Below are positions 37,078 to 45,342 of a DNA stretch of 64,000 bases, piece after piece. The translations under genes and the position numbers were made by a program. Origin of the DNA: Mediterraneibacter hominis (lineage in GTDB: Bacteria; Bacillota; Clostridia; Lachnospirales; Lachnospiraceae). The notes beneath the pieces are model-generated. The model searched no databases and was not told where the DNA came from. It saw only the letters and a list, made by a program, of their open reading frames with translations. How positions within the stretch are numbered: position 1 is the first letter of the stretch; each line of letters opens with the position of its first letter. The stretch is taken from assembly GCF_014287475.1 (NCBI RefSeq), contig NZ_JACOPF010000001.1, positions 1,798,001 to 1,862,000 of the forward strand. The letters run 5' to 3'.

Positions 37078-38484
37078 ATGACAGATTTTACTCTATGTAC
37101 CCGAAATTTAACAATGGTGGCAGATCGTACTTTAATTGATGGTATCCATTTTTCGGCATGTTCCGGAGAAATACATGGAATTATAGGCAATAATGGAGAA
37201 GGTAAAACTGTCTTTGCCCAGGTTCTCGCCGGTTTACGGCCCAAAACATCCGGACAGATATTCTTAGACGACCGCGAATTGAACATCACGTGTCCTCTTT
37301 CTGCTCAGAAAAATGGTATATATATGCTCACACAGGAGGTTCATATTTTCCCTGAACTTTCCGTGCGTGATAATCTCATTTGCGGCAATGAAGAATTGAT
37401 ATGGGGAAAGCGCATATTCACCCCATCTAAAAAAGAGATGGAACAATGTTGTCAAAAAATTTTAGATATGTATCATCTGCATTTTCATTTATGGCAAAGA
37501 GCAGGGGAACTAGAAGAAGCAGATTTACGTCTTCTGCAACTGCTGCGTATTTTAATCTGCCATCCCAAAGTGCTAATTTTAGATGAATTTTCTACATTTT
37601 TGAATTACACACAAACAACACGTATTTTTGATATTCTTATGAATTTAAAGGAGCAGAATACAGCTATTCTCTTAATTACACACAATTATTCGGAGATACG
37701 AAGGTATTGCGACCAGGTTTCTATTATTACAGATGGAACTATTACAGCCAATTTTACAAAGAATCAATTCGAATCGGAAGAATTTATTACACATATAACA
37801 AACTTAAATATGAACTTCCGCTATCCCAGGCTTGTTCTTTCTAAGGGCAAAACACTTCTTAAAGTGGAAGGTACAGATTGCCCCCTCACCAATATTTGTT
37901 TCACTCTACACGAAAGAGAAATTATTGGAATTACCGGGCTTACAAAACCCCAGAGAAAAGCACTGTCAACTTATATAGTGAAACATCTAAAGGATGTCGG
38001 GCTGTTACCCGAGAAAAGTAGTGATGAGGTTTTATTCCTTACGCAAGGAATTCCTTTCAATATTACAGCCTCTAATTTTCGTAAGGCACGTAAAAAGTAT
38101 TTCGTTTCTGCATCTAAAGAAAAGCGTTATGCCAAAAGCTATATTACACGACTTGGTATTCACAATGCCACCGTACATACTCCGACACGTTTTTTAAGCT
38201 CTGGTAACAAACAAAAACTATTGATTGCCCGGTCTCTTTTTAACGAGTCCAAATTGTATATATATGATGAACCAACTAAAAATCTGGATTCCATAAGCAG
38301 ATTGGAATTATACAATATTTTAAATGCTCTTGCATTAAAGGACGCATCTATATTAATTCTGTCTTCCGATATTTCCGAGCTTATCGGAATGTGCAGCCGA
38401 ATCGTCCTTTTTAAAGATGGAAAACAGATTGGAAATTATTCTACAGACTACCTTTCCAGTGAAGCTTTATACAAGCAATTATAA
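37078..38484 (+). CDS. Degenerate RbsA-like double ATPase without a permease partner
   Basis: A 468-residue homologue of sugar ABC ATPases, but eroded asymmetrically. NBD1 keeps Walker A (GNNGEGKT) and Walker B (LILDEFSTFL) but has AGELEEADLRLLQL where LSGGQ is expected. NBD2 has lost Walker A (GLTKPQRKALS) but keeps signature LSSGNKQKLLIARSL and Walker B YIYDEPTKNLD. In the folded heterodimer only one composite ATP site (NBD1 Walker with NBD2 signature) could form. It lies between DeoR and an FGGY kinase with no permease. I choose ATG 37078 over GTG 37066; neither site is strong. It may be a second ATPase for the divergent RbsC or a regulator. Confidence 0.85.
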   Translation: MTDFTLCTRNLTMVADRTLIDGIHFSACSGEIHGIIGNNGEGKTVFAQVLAGLRPKTSGQIFLDDRELNITCPLSAQKNGIYMLTQEVHIFPELSVRDNLICGNEELIWGKRIFTPSKKEMEQCCQKILDMYHLHFHLWQRAGELEEADLRLLQLLRILICHPKVLILDEFSTFLNYTQTTRIFDILMNLKEQNTAILLITHNYSEIRRYCDQVSIITDGTITANFTKNQFESEEFITHITNLNMNFRYPRLVLSKGKTLLKVEGTDCPLTNICFTLHEREIIGITGLTKPQRKALSTYIVKHLKDVGLLPEKSSDEVLFLTQGIPFNITASNFRKARKKYFVSASKEKRYAKSYITRLGIHNATVHTPTRFLSSGNKQKLLIARSLFNESKLYIYDEPTKNLDSISRLELYNILNALALKDASILILSSDISELIGMCSRIVLFKDGKQIGNYSTDYLSSEALYKQL

Positions 38485-38507
38485 TCACGAAGAAAGGAAT
38501 TTTATTT

Positions 38508-40028
38508 ATGAAAAAAGATAAGTTGATTGCATATGATTTAGGAACTGGAGGGATCAAGGCATCTCTCTTTGATGCTGAAGGAATCTCACATGCTGAAATA
38601 TTCAACCAATATGAAACCTATTTTCCTAAAGAAAAGTTCTGCGAACAACGTCCTATAGATTGGTGGACCAATGTATGCGCCGCGACAAAAAAACTTCTCG
38701 CACATAGTCAATGCCTGCCGGAAGAAATTGCCTGCGTATCCTTATCAGGCCACAGTCTTGTTGCTGTCCCTCTGGATAAAGATGGAAAGCTTTTATTGAA
38801 ACAGGTCCCAATCTGGTGTGATATGCGTGCAGATGACCAAATCCAAAAATTCTTTCATGATCTTCCGTACGACAAATGGTATTCTGCCACAGGTAACGGA
38901 GATCCAGAGGAATGTTATACTATTTTAAAGCTTATGTGGATGAAGGAACATCAACCTGCCATTTTTGCAGAGATATCTAAAATACTCGGCTCCAAAGACT
39001 ATGTAAACTACCGCCTTACCGGACGTATCTGTACAGATCCGTCTTATGCCTCTGGTTTCGGAGTATTTAATTTAAAAAAATGGGAATATGAACCAGATTT
39101 TTTCAAAGCGGCAGGTATTTCTCAGGACATTTTTCCAGAAATACTTCCATCTGATTCTATTATCGGCTATGTTACTTCTGAGGCAGCTTTGGAAAGCGGG
39201 CTTGCAAAAGGAACTCCTGTAGCATGTGGTGGAGTAGACAATACTTGCATGGCCTTGGGTGCTCGTGGAATGGAAGAAGGTGTTATCTATACTTCTCTTG
39301 GTTCTTCCAGTTGGATAGCCGTTACCTCTCAAACACCTGTCATCGATGTCTCAACCAGGCCTTTCGTATTCGCACATGCGAAAAAAGGGTATTATACTTC
39401 TGCTGTATCTATCTTCTCAGCTGGAAATTCTTTTCGATGGATACGAGATAATCTTTGCCGCGACTTAAAAAATGATGTAGCCGCCTATGATATTATGAAT
39501 CAAATGGCTGCGTCTGTACCTCCGGGAGCAAATGGTGTACTTTTTAATCCCAGTCTGGCAGGAGGTAGTGCACAAGAGCCTAGCCCTAATTTAAACGGTG
39601 GATTTATGGGGCTTACTCTTGGAAACACAAGAGAGGATATGGTACGCGCCTCTATGGAAGGTGTAGCAATGGCTCTTAGGCAGGCACTTGATATTCTATT
39701 GAAACAAGTAAATGTACAAAATGAAATGTTAATTTGTGGAGGTGGAAGCAAAAGTGCTCTCTGGCGCCAGATATTTGCTGATATCTATCATATGCCTGTT
39801 CTGAAAACAAATATCGATCAAGACGCTGCCTCTTTAGGAGCTGCCGCGCTTGCCGCCAACGCTGTTGGACTATGGCAGGGATATAATAAAATCCTCACAA
39901 TCCACAAACAAGAAGAACTATCCCTTCCAGATGAAACACGCAGCACTTATTACGAAAAACTCCTACATATATATAGCCTCTGGACAGATACACTTGCCAA
40001 ACTAGGAGATAAAATGAAAGAAATATAA
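38508..40028 (+). CDS. FGGY-family carbohydrate kinase (xylulokinase-like)
   Basis: A 506-residue sugar kinase of the ASKHA fold. The N-terminal phosphate loop is YDLGTGGIKASLFD; SLSGHSLVAVPLD and IWCDMRADDQ form the substrate side. The second phosphate motif is YTSLGSSSWIAVT and the adenosine motif is LICGGGSKSALWRQIFADIY. The subgroup phosphorylates pentuloses or related ketoses and polyols. It probably phosphorylates the product of the isomerase/dehydrogenase encoded divergently, ahead of the DERA-like aldolase. AAAGGA precedes ATG 38508, 23 bases after the ATPase gene. Confidence 0.93.
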   Translation: MKKDKLIAYDLGTGGIKASLFDAEGISHAEIFNQYETYFPKEKFCEQRPIDWWTNVCAATKKLLAHSQCLPEEIACVSLSGHSLVAVPLDKDGKLLLKQVPIWCDMRADDQIQKFFHDLPYDKWYSATGNGDPEECYTILKLMWMKEHQPAIFAEISKILGSKDYVNYRLTGRICTDPSYASGFGVFNLKKWEYEPDFFKAAGISQDIFPEILPSDSIIGYVTSEAALESGLAKGTPVACGGVDNTCMALGARGMEEGVIYTSLGSSSWIAVTSQTPVIDVSTRPFVFAHAKKGYYTSAVSIFSAGNSFRWIRDNLCRDLKNDVAAYDIMNQMAASVPPGANGVLFNPSLAGGSAQEPSPNLNGGFMGLTLGNTREDMVRASMEGVAMALRQALDILLKQVNVQNEMLICGGGSKSALWRQIFADIYHMPVLKTNIDQDAASLGAAALAANAVGLWQGYNKILTIHKQEELSLPDETRSTYYEKLLHIYSLWTDTLAKLGDKMKEI

Positions 40029-40060
40029 AGTTAACGAAGCAACAAGCAGTGCGAAAAGAA

Positions 40061-40112
40061 CAGACAAACTCTGTGTCATGCTTGCATGTAAACAGAAGTT
40101 TGTCTGCTTCTT
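40061..40112 (+). terminator. Hairpin ending the kinase operon
   Basis: CAGACAAACT (40061-40070) pairs perfectly with AGTTTGTCTG (40097-40106). An inner hairpin is built on GCATG-like pairs, and outer AAAAGAA/CTTCTTTT pairing follows. The trailing CTTCTTTT gives a modest U-tract. Immediately beyond lies the long hairpin of family A. Confidence 0.6.
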
Positions 40113-40153
40113 TTCATTCGGCAACTGCCGATAGAGAAATGAAGCGTACGCGG

Positions 40154-40307
40154 AATTGAGATGGCACTGCAGAAATTGACAAAAGTGTAAGCGCAAGAGG
40201 GAGTGTGTTGCAAAAGTGAGGAATTCCGGCGAAGCCCTGACGAACGTTGCAATATACTCCCTCTTACGCGGATCGTTTTCGTCACTTTCCGCAGTGCCAG
40301 CTCAATT
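40154..40307. repeat. Long hairpin element, family A copy 1
   Basis: An inverted repeat with about 60-bp imperfect arms (40154-40213 and 40247-40307) around a 33-nt loop (40214-40246). The loop, read on the minus strand, starts CGTTCGTCAGGGCT and ends GCCGGAATTCCTCACT. It matches the loop of copy 2 at 53435-53466 at 31 of 32 positions, while the inner stems differ in sequence. AATTGAG-N-GGCACTGC and its complement form the outer end. It sits between the kinase and capA and reaches the last codons of capA. Confidence 0.8.
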
Positions 40308-41729
40308 TTTCTGTGTTATTCTTCCTTCATCATCTATTTCTGCATTTGGTGACAGGCCTTGCAGAAAATCGTACATTTCTCTCTGTTCTGCCTTATCGCT
40401 TATGTACTGGGTTGTATACCCTGTCTGCAGGCAGGGCACAAAGGACATCCCCGCAAGACCATCATACGTAATATCTAATTTTAAAAGCCCTGTATATTTT
40501 GTCTCATCATTGAACCAAAAATCTCCCATACTGTAAATAATGGGCTTTCCATCCACATACTCAATCCCCTGCAATACATGAGGATGCCCGCCGACTACAA
40601 TATCCGCCCCTGAAGCCAGAAATTCTTTTCCCTGCTCTGTCTGGTACTCTGCATACTGATTTGTATCTTCCGGCCCCCAGTGAATATATGCAATCAGGTA
40701 ATCACACTCTTTTGCCGTTTCTTTAATAATCTGGTTATACTCTGTTGTGTCATATGCCTCTAATACCCCCGGCGAGCTTTCTGTTGCCGCAGGCGTATAG
40801 TATACAATCTCCGCGTTTGTCGCCGCTACGAAACCAATCTTCATGCCATTTACGATAAAGTAAACCGGACGATCCGCTTCCTTTTTGTTACGCCCTCCGC
40901 CTACATAAGGCAAATTATCTTCATCCAGATAATCCAAAGTATCCAAAAGCGCTTCTTCCCCATAATCATAAACGTGATTATTCGCAAGCGAAACTATGTC
41001 TGTCCCCATTTCCTTTAGAAGCTCCATGCGCTCCGGCTTTGCCCTAAATGTATAGAGCTTTCCCTCAAGCGGTGTCCCTCTCTCACTTACACAATATTCG
41101 TGATTTAAGTAAAATACATCTGCCTGATTTGTAATATCCAAAATTTCAGGTGATATACATTCTTCCAACCCATCTGTCTCATCATAATGATCCAGCACAA
41201 AGCCTTCTTCCGCAAAACAGATGTCCCCAGCTATCGTCACTTCTGCCTGCTTTTTTTCTCTGCCTTCCCTTATGTAAATCTGATGTTCTTTCGCCGTCTG
41301 TTCATCATCAAGCCATCCCTTTTTCCTATCTGTAAGCACCTGTAATGTTTCTCCAGTTGCTTCATATATATCTTTCTGTGTAAGTTCTCCCTTTTCTGCT
41401 TTTTTCAAAAGCGCTCCCTCTGTCTGGTCTGTATAATGCTTTACAAACCACTTGGCAAAGTCTGCCTGCTCTTTCTCTATTTCGGCTGCAGGAACGTCCT
41501 CCTCCTTTGACGCCGCAAACGCCGCATAGCATTCCTCCACAGCCGCTTTTACAAGGGCGCGCTGCTTTTTCTCTTTTGAATCCTTATACAGATTTATACT
41601 GACAATAACAACCGTCAGCACAAGAAGTATCGCAATTCCTCCTATCACTGCTATCTGTTTCCTGACTTGCCTTGCTCTCCTTCGCCGCATTGCTTCGCGC
41701 CTCTGCCTGTTGTATCTTCCACCCTTCAT
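40302..41729 (-). CDS. CapA-family protein (metallophosphatase-like, membrane-anchored)
   Basis: A 475-residue protein. A basic N-terminus and one TM segment (IAVIGGIAILLVLTVVIVSI, about 26-46) put it outside the membrane. A helical linker precedes the CapA domain from about residue 165: EVTIAGDICF, FYLNHEYCVSE, VSLANNHVYDYG, YIHWGPE and VGGHPHVLQG, the calcineurin-like metal-binding motifs. CapA/PgsA relatives act in poly-gamma-glutamate or capsule synthesis, but no other capsule genes are nearby, so the role is open. CGGAGG precedes ATG 41729. Confidence 0.9.
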   Translation of the reverse strand: MKGGRYNRQRREAMRRRRARQVRKQIAVIGGIAILLVLTVVIVSINLYKDSKEKKQRALVKAAVEECYAAFAASKEEDVPAAEIEKEQADFAKWFVKHYTDQTEGALLKKAEKGELTQKDIYEATGETLQVLTDRKKGWLDDEQTAKEHQIYIREGREKKQAEVTIAGDICFAEEGFVLDHYDETDGLEECISPEILDITNQADVFYLNHEYCVSERGTPLEGKLYTFRAKPERMELLKEMGTDIVSLANNHVYDYGEEALLDTLDYLDEDNLPYVGGGRNKKEADRPVYFIVNGMKIGFVAATNAEIVYYTPAATESSPGVLEAYDTTEYNQIIKETAKECDYLIAYIHWGPEDTNQYAEYQTEQGKEFLASGADIVVGGHPHVLQGIEYVDGKPIIYSMGDFWFNDETKYTGLLKLDITYDGLAGMSFVPCLQTGYTTQYISDKAEQREMYDFLQGLSPNAEIDDEGRITQKN

Positions 41730-42046
41730 GTTTTTCCTCCGATTTGTTTTCCCCGTAAATTTTTCTTTAGTCTATATACCTTGTTATAGATTGTCCCATT
41801 TCAGTATATAAAAGTCAATACTCTGTAATAGACTGACATTTCGCGCGGCCCGCCGGACGAAGTGCGGCTGTATCAACGGCCAGTTCCCACTTGCACGCAG
41901 TGTGCGTCTTGCGAAGGATTTTATCGTATAGGGAACGCAGCTTCCTAAATACAATAAAACGTGCCGCATAATACTGAATTTACACAGTTTAATGCTGCAC
42001 GCTTATGATTTGCCTTATCGGGTAAGACCCGCTATTTATTAACTTT
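41730..42046. other. Intergenic region holding family B repeat copy 2
   Basis: No gene. The span from about 41871 to 42036 aligns with the 26.2 kb repeat: CCCACTTGCA, GCGAAGG, TTTATCGTATA-GGGAACG and, after about 65 unmatched bases, CCTTATCGGG-TAA-GACCCGC. The copy therefore appears split or expanded. The stretch before it (41730-41830) should contain the capA promoter, which I could not fix. Confidence 0.55.
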
Positions 42047-43339
42047 TCAGCCTATTTTCAATTTAAATTTCTGTATTTCTTTTTCACTGGACACCTTCTC
42101 AATCATACCGCCCAGGCTCTGCAATTTTTGTTCAAAGCATTCATATCCTCTCTGGATATAAACTATATCATCAATAACTGTAATACCGTCTGTAGCAAGT
42201 CCTGCAATGCACAGAGCTGCCCCTGCTCTAAGATCCGGTGCGCTTACTCTTGCACCCGAAAATTTTTCTACACCTTCTATTGTCGCAGAATTTCCTTCTA
42301 CTTTAATAACAGCACCCATTCTCGCCAATTCATCCAGATATTTAAAACGATTCTCAAAAATACTTTCTGTAATCGTGCTGGTTCCATCCGCTAACGCCAG
42401 CGCCACACCAATCTGCGGCTGCATATCGGTAGGGTATCCTGGATACGGCAGTGTTTTCACCTGCGTACTCTTAAGTCTTTTTGTCGCCACTACACGTACA
42501 GCGTCGTCAAATTCCTCTACCTCGCATCCAATATCTATCAATTTTGAAATTGTTGCATCCAAATGCTTAGGAATCACATTCAATACTGTCACGTCACCCT
42601 TTGTACAGGCCGCCGCAAACATAAATGTCCCTGCTTCGATCTGATCTGGTATAATAGAATATTCTGACTTATGCAAAGACTTCACTCCGCGTATCTTAAT
42701 AACATCTGTTCCTGCCCCGCGGATATTCGCACCCATGCTGTTTAAAAAGTTCGCGACATCTACAACATGAGGTTCCTTTGCCACATTTTCCATAATGGTA
42801 ATCCCATCTGCCATTGCAGCGGTCATCATAACGTTGATCGTAGCTCCCACTGAAACTACATCGAAATATAAATGCGTTCCTCGAAGCTGTTCTGCATCCG
42901 CGACAATCTTCCCATGCTCTATGTCTACATCCGCCCCCAATGCCCGAAAGCCTTTCAAGTGCTGGTCAATCGGCCGGCTTCCAATATTACATCCTCCCGG
43001 AAGTGCAACCTCTGCTCTTTTATATTTTCCAAGCAGCGCCCCTAATAAATAATAGGAGGCTCTTATCTTTTTGATATAGTCATATTCGATATTAAAATTG
43101 CCGATAGCACTTCCGTTGATCTTCACTGTGTGCCTGTCAATCCTCTGAACTGTCGCTCCAATTCCACTGATTGCCTCCAGCATGACATTGATGTCATTTA
43201 CATCTGGCAGGTTGTCAATCAAAACGGTCTCATCCGTCATAATCGCCGCGGCCAGAATCGCGAGAGCCGCGTTCTTGGCGCCGCCTATCTCCACTTCCCC
43301 AACAAGCGGATTGCCGCCCTTGATAATATATTGCTCCAT
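42047..43339 (-). CDS. murA: UDP-N-acetylglucosamine 1-carboxyvinyltransferase
   Basis: A 430-residue MurA with two inside-out alpha/beta domains. Lys22-Asn23 lie in GGAKNAALAILAA, and the loop LPGGCNIGSRPID carries Cys117, the residue attacked by fosfomycin. It transfers enolpyruvate to UDP-GlcNAc, the first committed peptidoglycan step. CGAGGTG precedes ATG 43339. Firmicutes often have two MurA paralogues; which one this is cannot be decided here. It stands alone between two intergenic repeats. Confidence 0.96.
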   Translation of the reverse strand: MEQYIIKGGNPLVGEVEIGGAKNAALAILAAAIMTDETVLIDNLPDVNDINVMLEAISGIGATVQRIDRHTVKINGSAIGNFNIEYDYIKKIRASYYLLGALLGKYKRAEVALPGGCNIGSRPIDQHLKGFRALGADVDIEHGKIVADAEQLRGTHLYFDVVSVGATINVMMTAAMADGITIMENVAKEPHVVDVANFLNSMGANIRGAGTDVIKIRGVKSLHKSEYSIIPDQIEAGTFMFAAACTKGDVTVLNVIPKHLDATISKLIDIGCEVEEFDDAVRVVATKRLKSTQVKTLPYPGYPTDMQPQIGVALALADGTSTITESIFENRFKYLDELARMGAVIKVEGNSATIEGVEKFSGARVSAPDLRAGAALCIAGLATDGITVIDDIVYIQRGYECFEQKLQSLGGMIEKVSSEKEIQKFKLKIG

Positions 43340-43414
43340 TTCGCACCTCGATTATTCGATATTATAAATTATAGTCGTATATTCTATTTTCCCGTTTTAT
43401 TCTTTATATCTGCT

Positions 43415-43480
43415 TATACCTTGTCGAGCGAAGCCCGCTATCCCGTAGGGAATAAATTACGGTATGCCCTTTAGGTAAAC
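43415..43480. repeat. Structured intergenic repeat, family B copy 3 (right half)
   Basis: ATACC and GGTAT enclose AGC-GAA-GC and TCCC-GTA-GGGA hairpins, then TGCCCTTTAGG. It matches 26243-26304 at about 55 of 62 positions. The left half of the repeat is missing. It lies upstream of murA, which is read away from it. Confidence 0.7.
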
Positions 43481-43570
43481 TCTTATCAGTCTTATTTCAT
43501 AATACACTGTGACATTATACCACAAAAACGGCATTTGTAAAATCATTTTTGCTAATGTAACCGTTTCAGG

Positions 43571-44080
43571 CTATTTTTTACATTTTGCAATCTTGTCAAG
43601 GACATTCTCGATTGTTTCTTCAATCCTGCATCTGTCCTCACATACTACAATGTCCGCATATTTTTCGAAATATTTTACTCTCTCATTGTACAGACTGCGC
43701 AGTGTTTGGCCCTCTCTCAGCACGACCCCTCTTTTTTTCGGGTTTCGTATCCTCCTTTTTATTGTTTGATAAGAAGCCTGTAAATATACGACAATACCGA
43801 TATCTTTAAAATGCTGCATGGCTTCCTCACAGTAGATAACGCTTCCTCCCGGCGATATCACCGAATTCTCCACGTTTACACTTTTATTGACCTGATTTTC
43901 TATTTTTAAAAAGCCTTCTTCTCCTACTTCCTCAATAATTTCACGAAGCAGTTTCTTTTCCTGTTCCTGTATCAATAAATCCGTGTCAACAAACTGCATG
44001 CCAAGCCTTTTCGCTACCACAACGCCAACCGTACTCTTTCCCACCGCCGGCATTCCAATAAAGATAAGGTTACTCTTCAT
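43571..44080 (-). CDS. Shikimate kinase-like P-loop kinase
   Basis: A 169-residue AroK-fold kinase. Walker A is GMPAVGKST, Asp34 is in FVDTD, and the lid and C-terminal LYNERVKYF resemble shikimate kinase. But the shikimate-binding Arg58 of the FRxxE motif is replaced (GFLKIEN has Leu58), and the GGG loop reads SPGGS. It may phosphorylate a different small molecule. Several Lachnospiraceae proteins I recall share this variant and are still annotated shikimate kinase. No other aro genes are nearby. AAGGATGG precedes ATG 44080. Confidence 0.75.
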   Translation of the reverse strand: MKSNLIFIGMPAVGKSTVGVVVAKRLGMQFVDTDLLIQEQEKKLLREIIEEVGEEGFLKIENQVNKSVNVENSVISPGGSVIYCEEAMQHFKDIGIVVYLQASYQTIKRRIRNPKKRGVVLREGQTLRSLYNERVKYFEKYADIVVCEDRCRIEETIENVLDKIAKCKK

Positions 44081-44142
44081 ATGTATTCCATCCTTTTATA
44101 TGCATTTTACCATTGATTGTAAGTATATCATATTTTTTTTGT

Positions 44143-44613
44143 TTAGTAAAATCTGCGCTTGCATCTGCGGTTGTCACAACGGCGTCTGAAAAGTTCCTGG
44201 TAAAGCATCACTTCTACCATGTCCCGCAGCCAGTTTTGTCCTGGCCTCGGAGGCGGCATTGGCGGTCCCTGGTGCGGACGTTCTTTTTGCCTCTCATTGG
44301 AAACCATCTCAGCATATTCTGTACCGTAAAATAGTTTTTCATTTTTCATTACTTTTTCATAAATGCGGCTGCACATCATACGCAGCTGTAATTTATCCGG
44401 ATATTCATCATATATCATACTGTTGTCGTACTCTTGCCGATCACATTCTTCTTCTACGTAAGGCAGAATTTTTTTGGGAATATCTGGGTACATACTTTTC
44501 ATATAGTCCATGTCTCTTTGTTCAATCTTGTCGTCATCATACGCAAACGGCATGGGATATGCCATGTAATACGGCAGTTTATGATTCATACTTTCACACT
44601 TCCATTCAGACAT
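44143..44613 (-). CDS. Conserved small hypothetical protein (tail rich in Pro, Arg, Cys)
   Basis: 156 residues from ATG 44613, or 148 from ATG 44589, which has GGAAG nine bases before it and is the likelier start. Features: Tyr/Met/Pro-rich N-terminus (LPYYMAYPMPFAYDDD), an acidic helix-forming middle (KKILPYVEEECDRQEYDNSM), a proline stretch PPMPPPRPG, and a basic end RRRCDNRRCKRRFY. No signal or TM segment. I recall similar proteins in Lachnospiraceae. The composition would suit a spore-coat or structural role, but nothing proves it. Confidence 0.65.
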   Translation of the reverse strand: MSEWKCESMNHKLPYYMAYPMPFAYDDDKIEQRDMDYMKSMYPDIPKKILPYVEEECDRQEYDNSMIYDEYPDKLQLRMMCSRIYEKVMKNEKLFYGTEYAEMVSNERQKERPHQGPPMPPPRPGQNWLRDMVEVMLYQELFRRRCDNRRCKRRFY

Positions 44614-44654
44614 TATATAAACAGTATATGCCAGAGCTATTCCCTATGTGAAAA

Positions 44655-44705
44655 GAAGCTGCAGCTCTTTTAGGGAAATTCCCCTAGAACTGCAGCCTCT
44701 TTTTA
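44655..44705. terminator. Bidirectional terminator after gtrA
   Basis: AAGCTGCAG, an imperfect middle, and TTAGGG-AAATT-CCCCTA pair with CTGCAGCCT. The plus strand continues with CTTTTTATTT and the minus strand with TTCTTTT. It lies directly past the stop of the GtrA gene. Confidence 0.75.
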
Positions 44706-44715
44706 TTTATGCTTT

Positions 44716-45318
44716 TTATCTCTTTTTCCCCTCTGGAAAAATAATTTTAAATACAAAGAAGAAAATCACCATAGATACGCCGCCGGTAATCACCGTCACT
44801 AAAATATTATAGACTGCCGGCGATACATACACAGCCGCAACCGGCATCCACAGATTATTAAACCCATTACAGATAAGCGAAATTACAATCCAAGAAAAAA
44901 AATACCAAAACGCCTGGTAAAAAACATTTCCTTTACTTTTAAAGGTAATATTCCTCTGTAACGGAAAATTTATACACTGTGCCAGGAAAGAACCAGTCTC
45001 ATAACTGATAAAATATCCAAGCCCCCCGCCGATCATAACGGCCCCCGACGTGTCGTAAAGAATATTGTATCCCAAAAGGCTCCAGGTAAATTCTACATTG
45101 CAGATATCCACTGGTATCTGTGGCCACATGAATTCTATTCCTGCCAGTTCTTTCCCCAATATGCCCGGCATAAAGGTAAAAACCAGATATTGAAATACCG
45201 TCACTCCCATGCTAAACACAAGAAAGCAGAAAATTTGATACAGCCATTTTGAAAATCGAGGATATTTTCTTTCAAACGCTTTCCACTTCTCTTTCCACCA
45301 TCCTGATATTCCTCTCAT
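44716..45318 (-). CDS. GtrA-like membrane protein
   Basis: A 200-residue protein with four hydrophobic segments (about 24-50, 82-105, 133-155 and 163-192). The SFLAQCINFPLQRNITFKSK stretch is diagnostic of the GtrA/DPMS-like family. Members flip or hold polyprenyl-linked sugars for cell-surface glycosylation. It is last in a same-strand run after two GH3 glycosidases, so a role with surface glycans is plausible. GGAAG precedes ATG 45318. Confidence 0.85.
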   Translation of the reverse strand: MRGISGWWKEKWKAFERKYPRFSKWLYQIFCFLVFSMGVTVFQYLVFTFMPGILGKELAGIEFMWPQIPVDICNVEFTWSLLGYNILYDTSGAVMIGGGLGYFISYETGSFLAQCINFPLQRNITFKSKGNVFYQAFWYFFSWIVISLICNGFNNLWMPVAAVYVSPAVYNILVTVITGGVSMVIFFFVFKIIFPEGKKR

Positions 45319-45342
45319 ACTTGCTTCTTCCCCAACTTTCTG

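Noticed and set aside
37078..40028. Autoinducer-2 (Lsr) locus because of FGGY kinase, DeoC-like aldolase and RbsABC-like transporter
   Set aside because: LsrR-type SorC regulator and LsrG are absent, the aldolase has DERA catalytic residues, and a dehydrogenase, isomerase and flavoenzyme are present.
41784..41969. 61-codon minus-strand frame between capA and murA
   Set aside because: It overlaps the family B repeat copy and has no start signal; composition follows the repeat.
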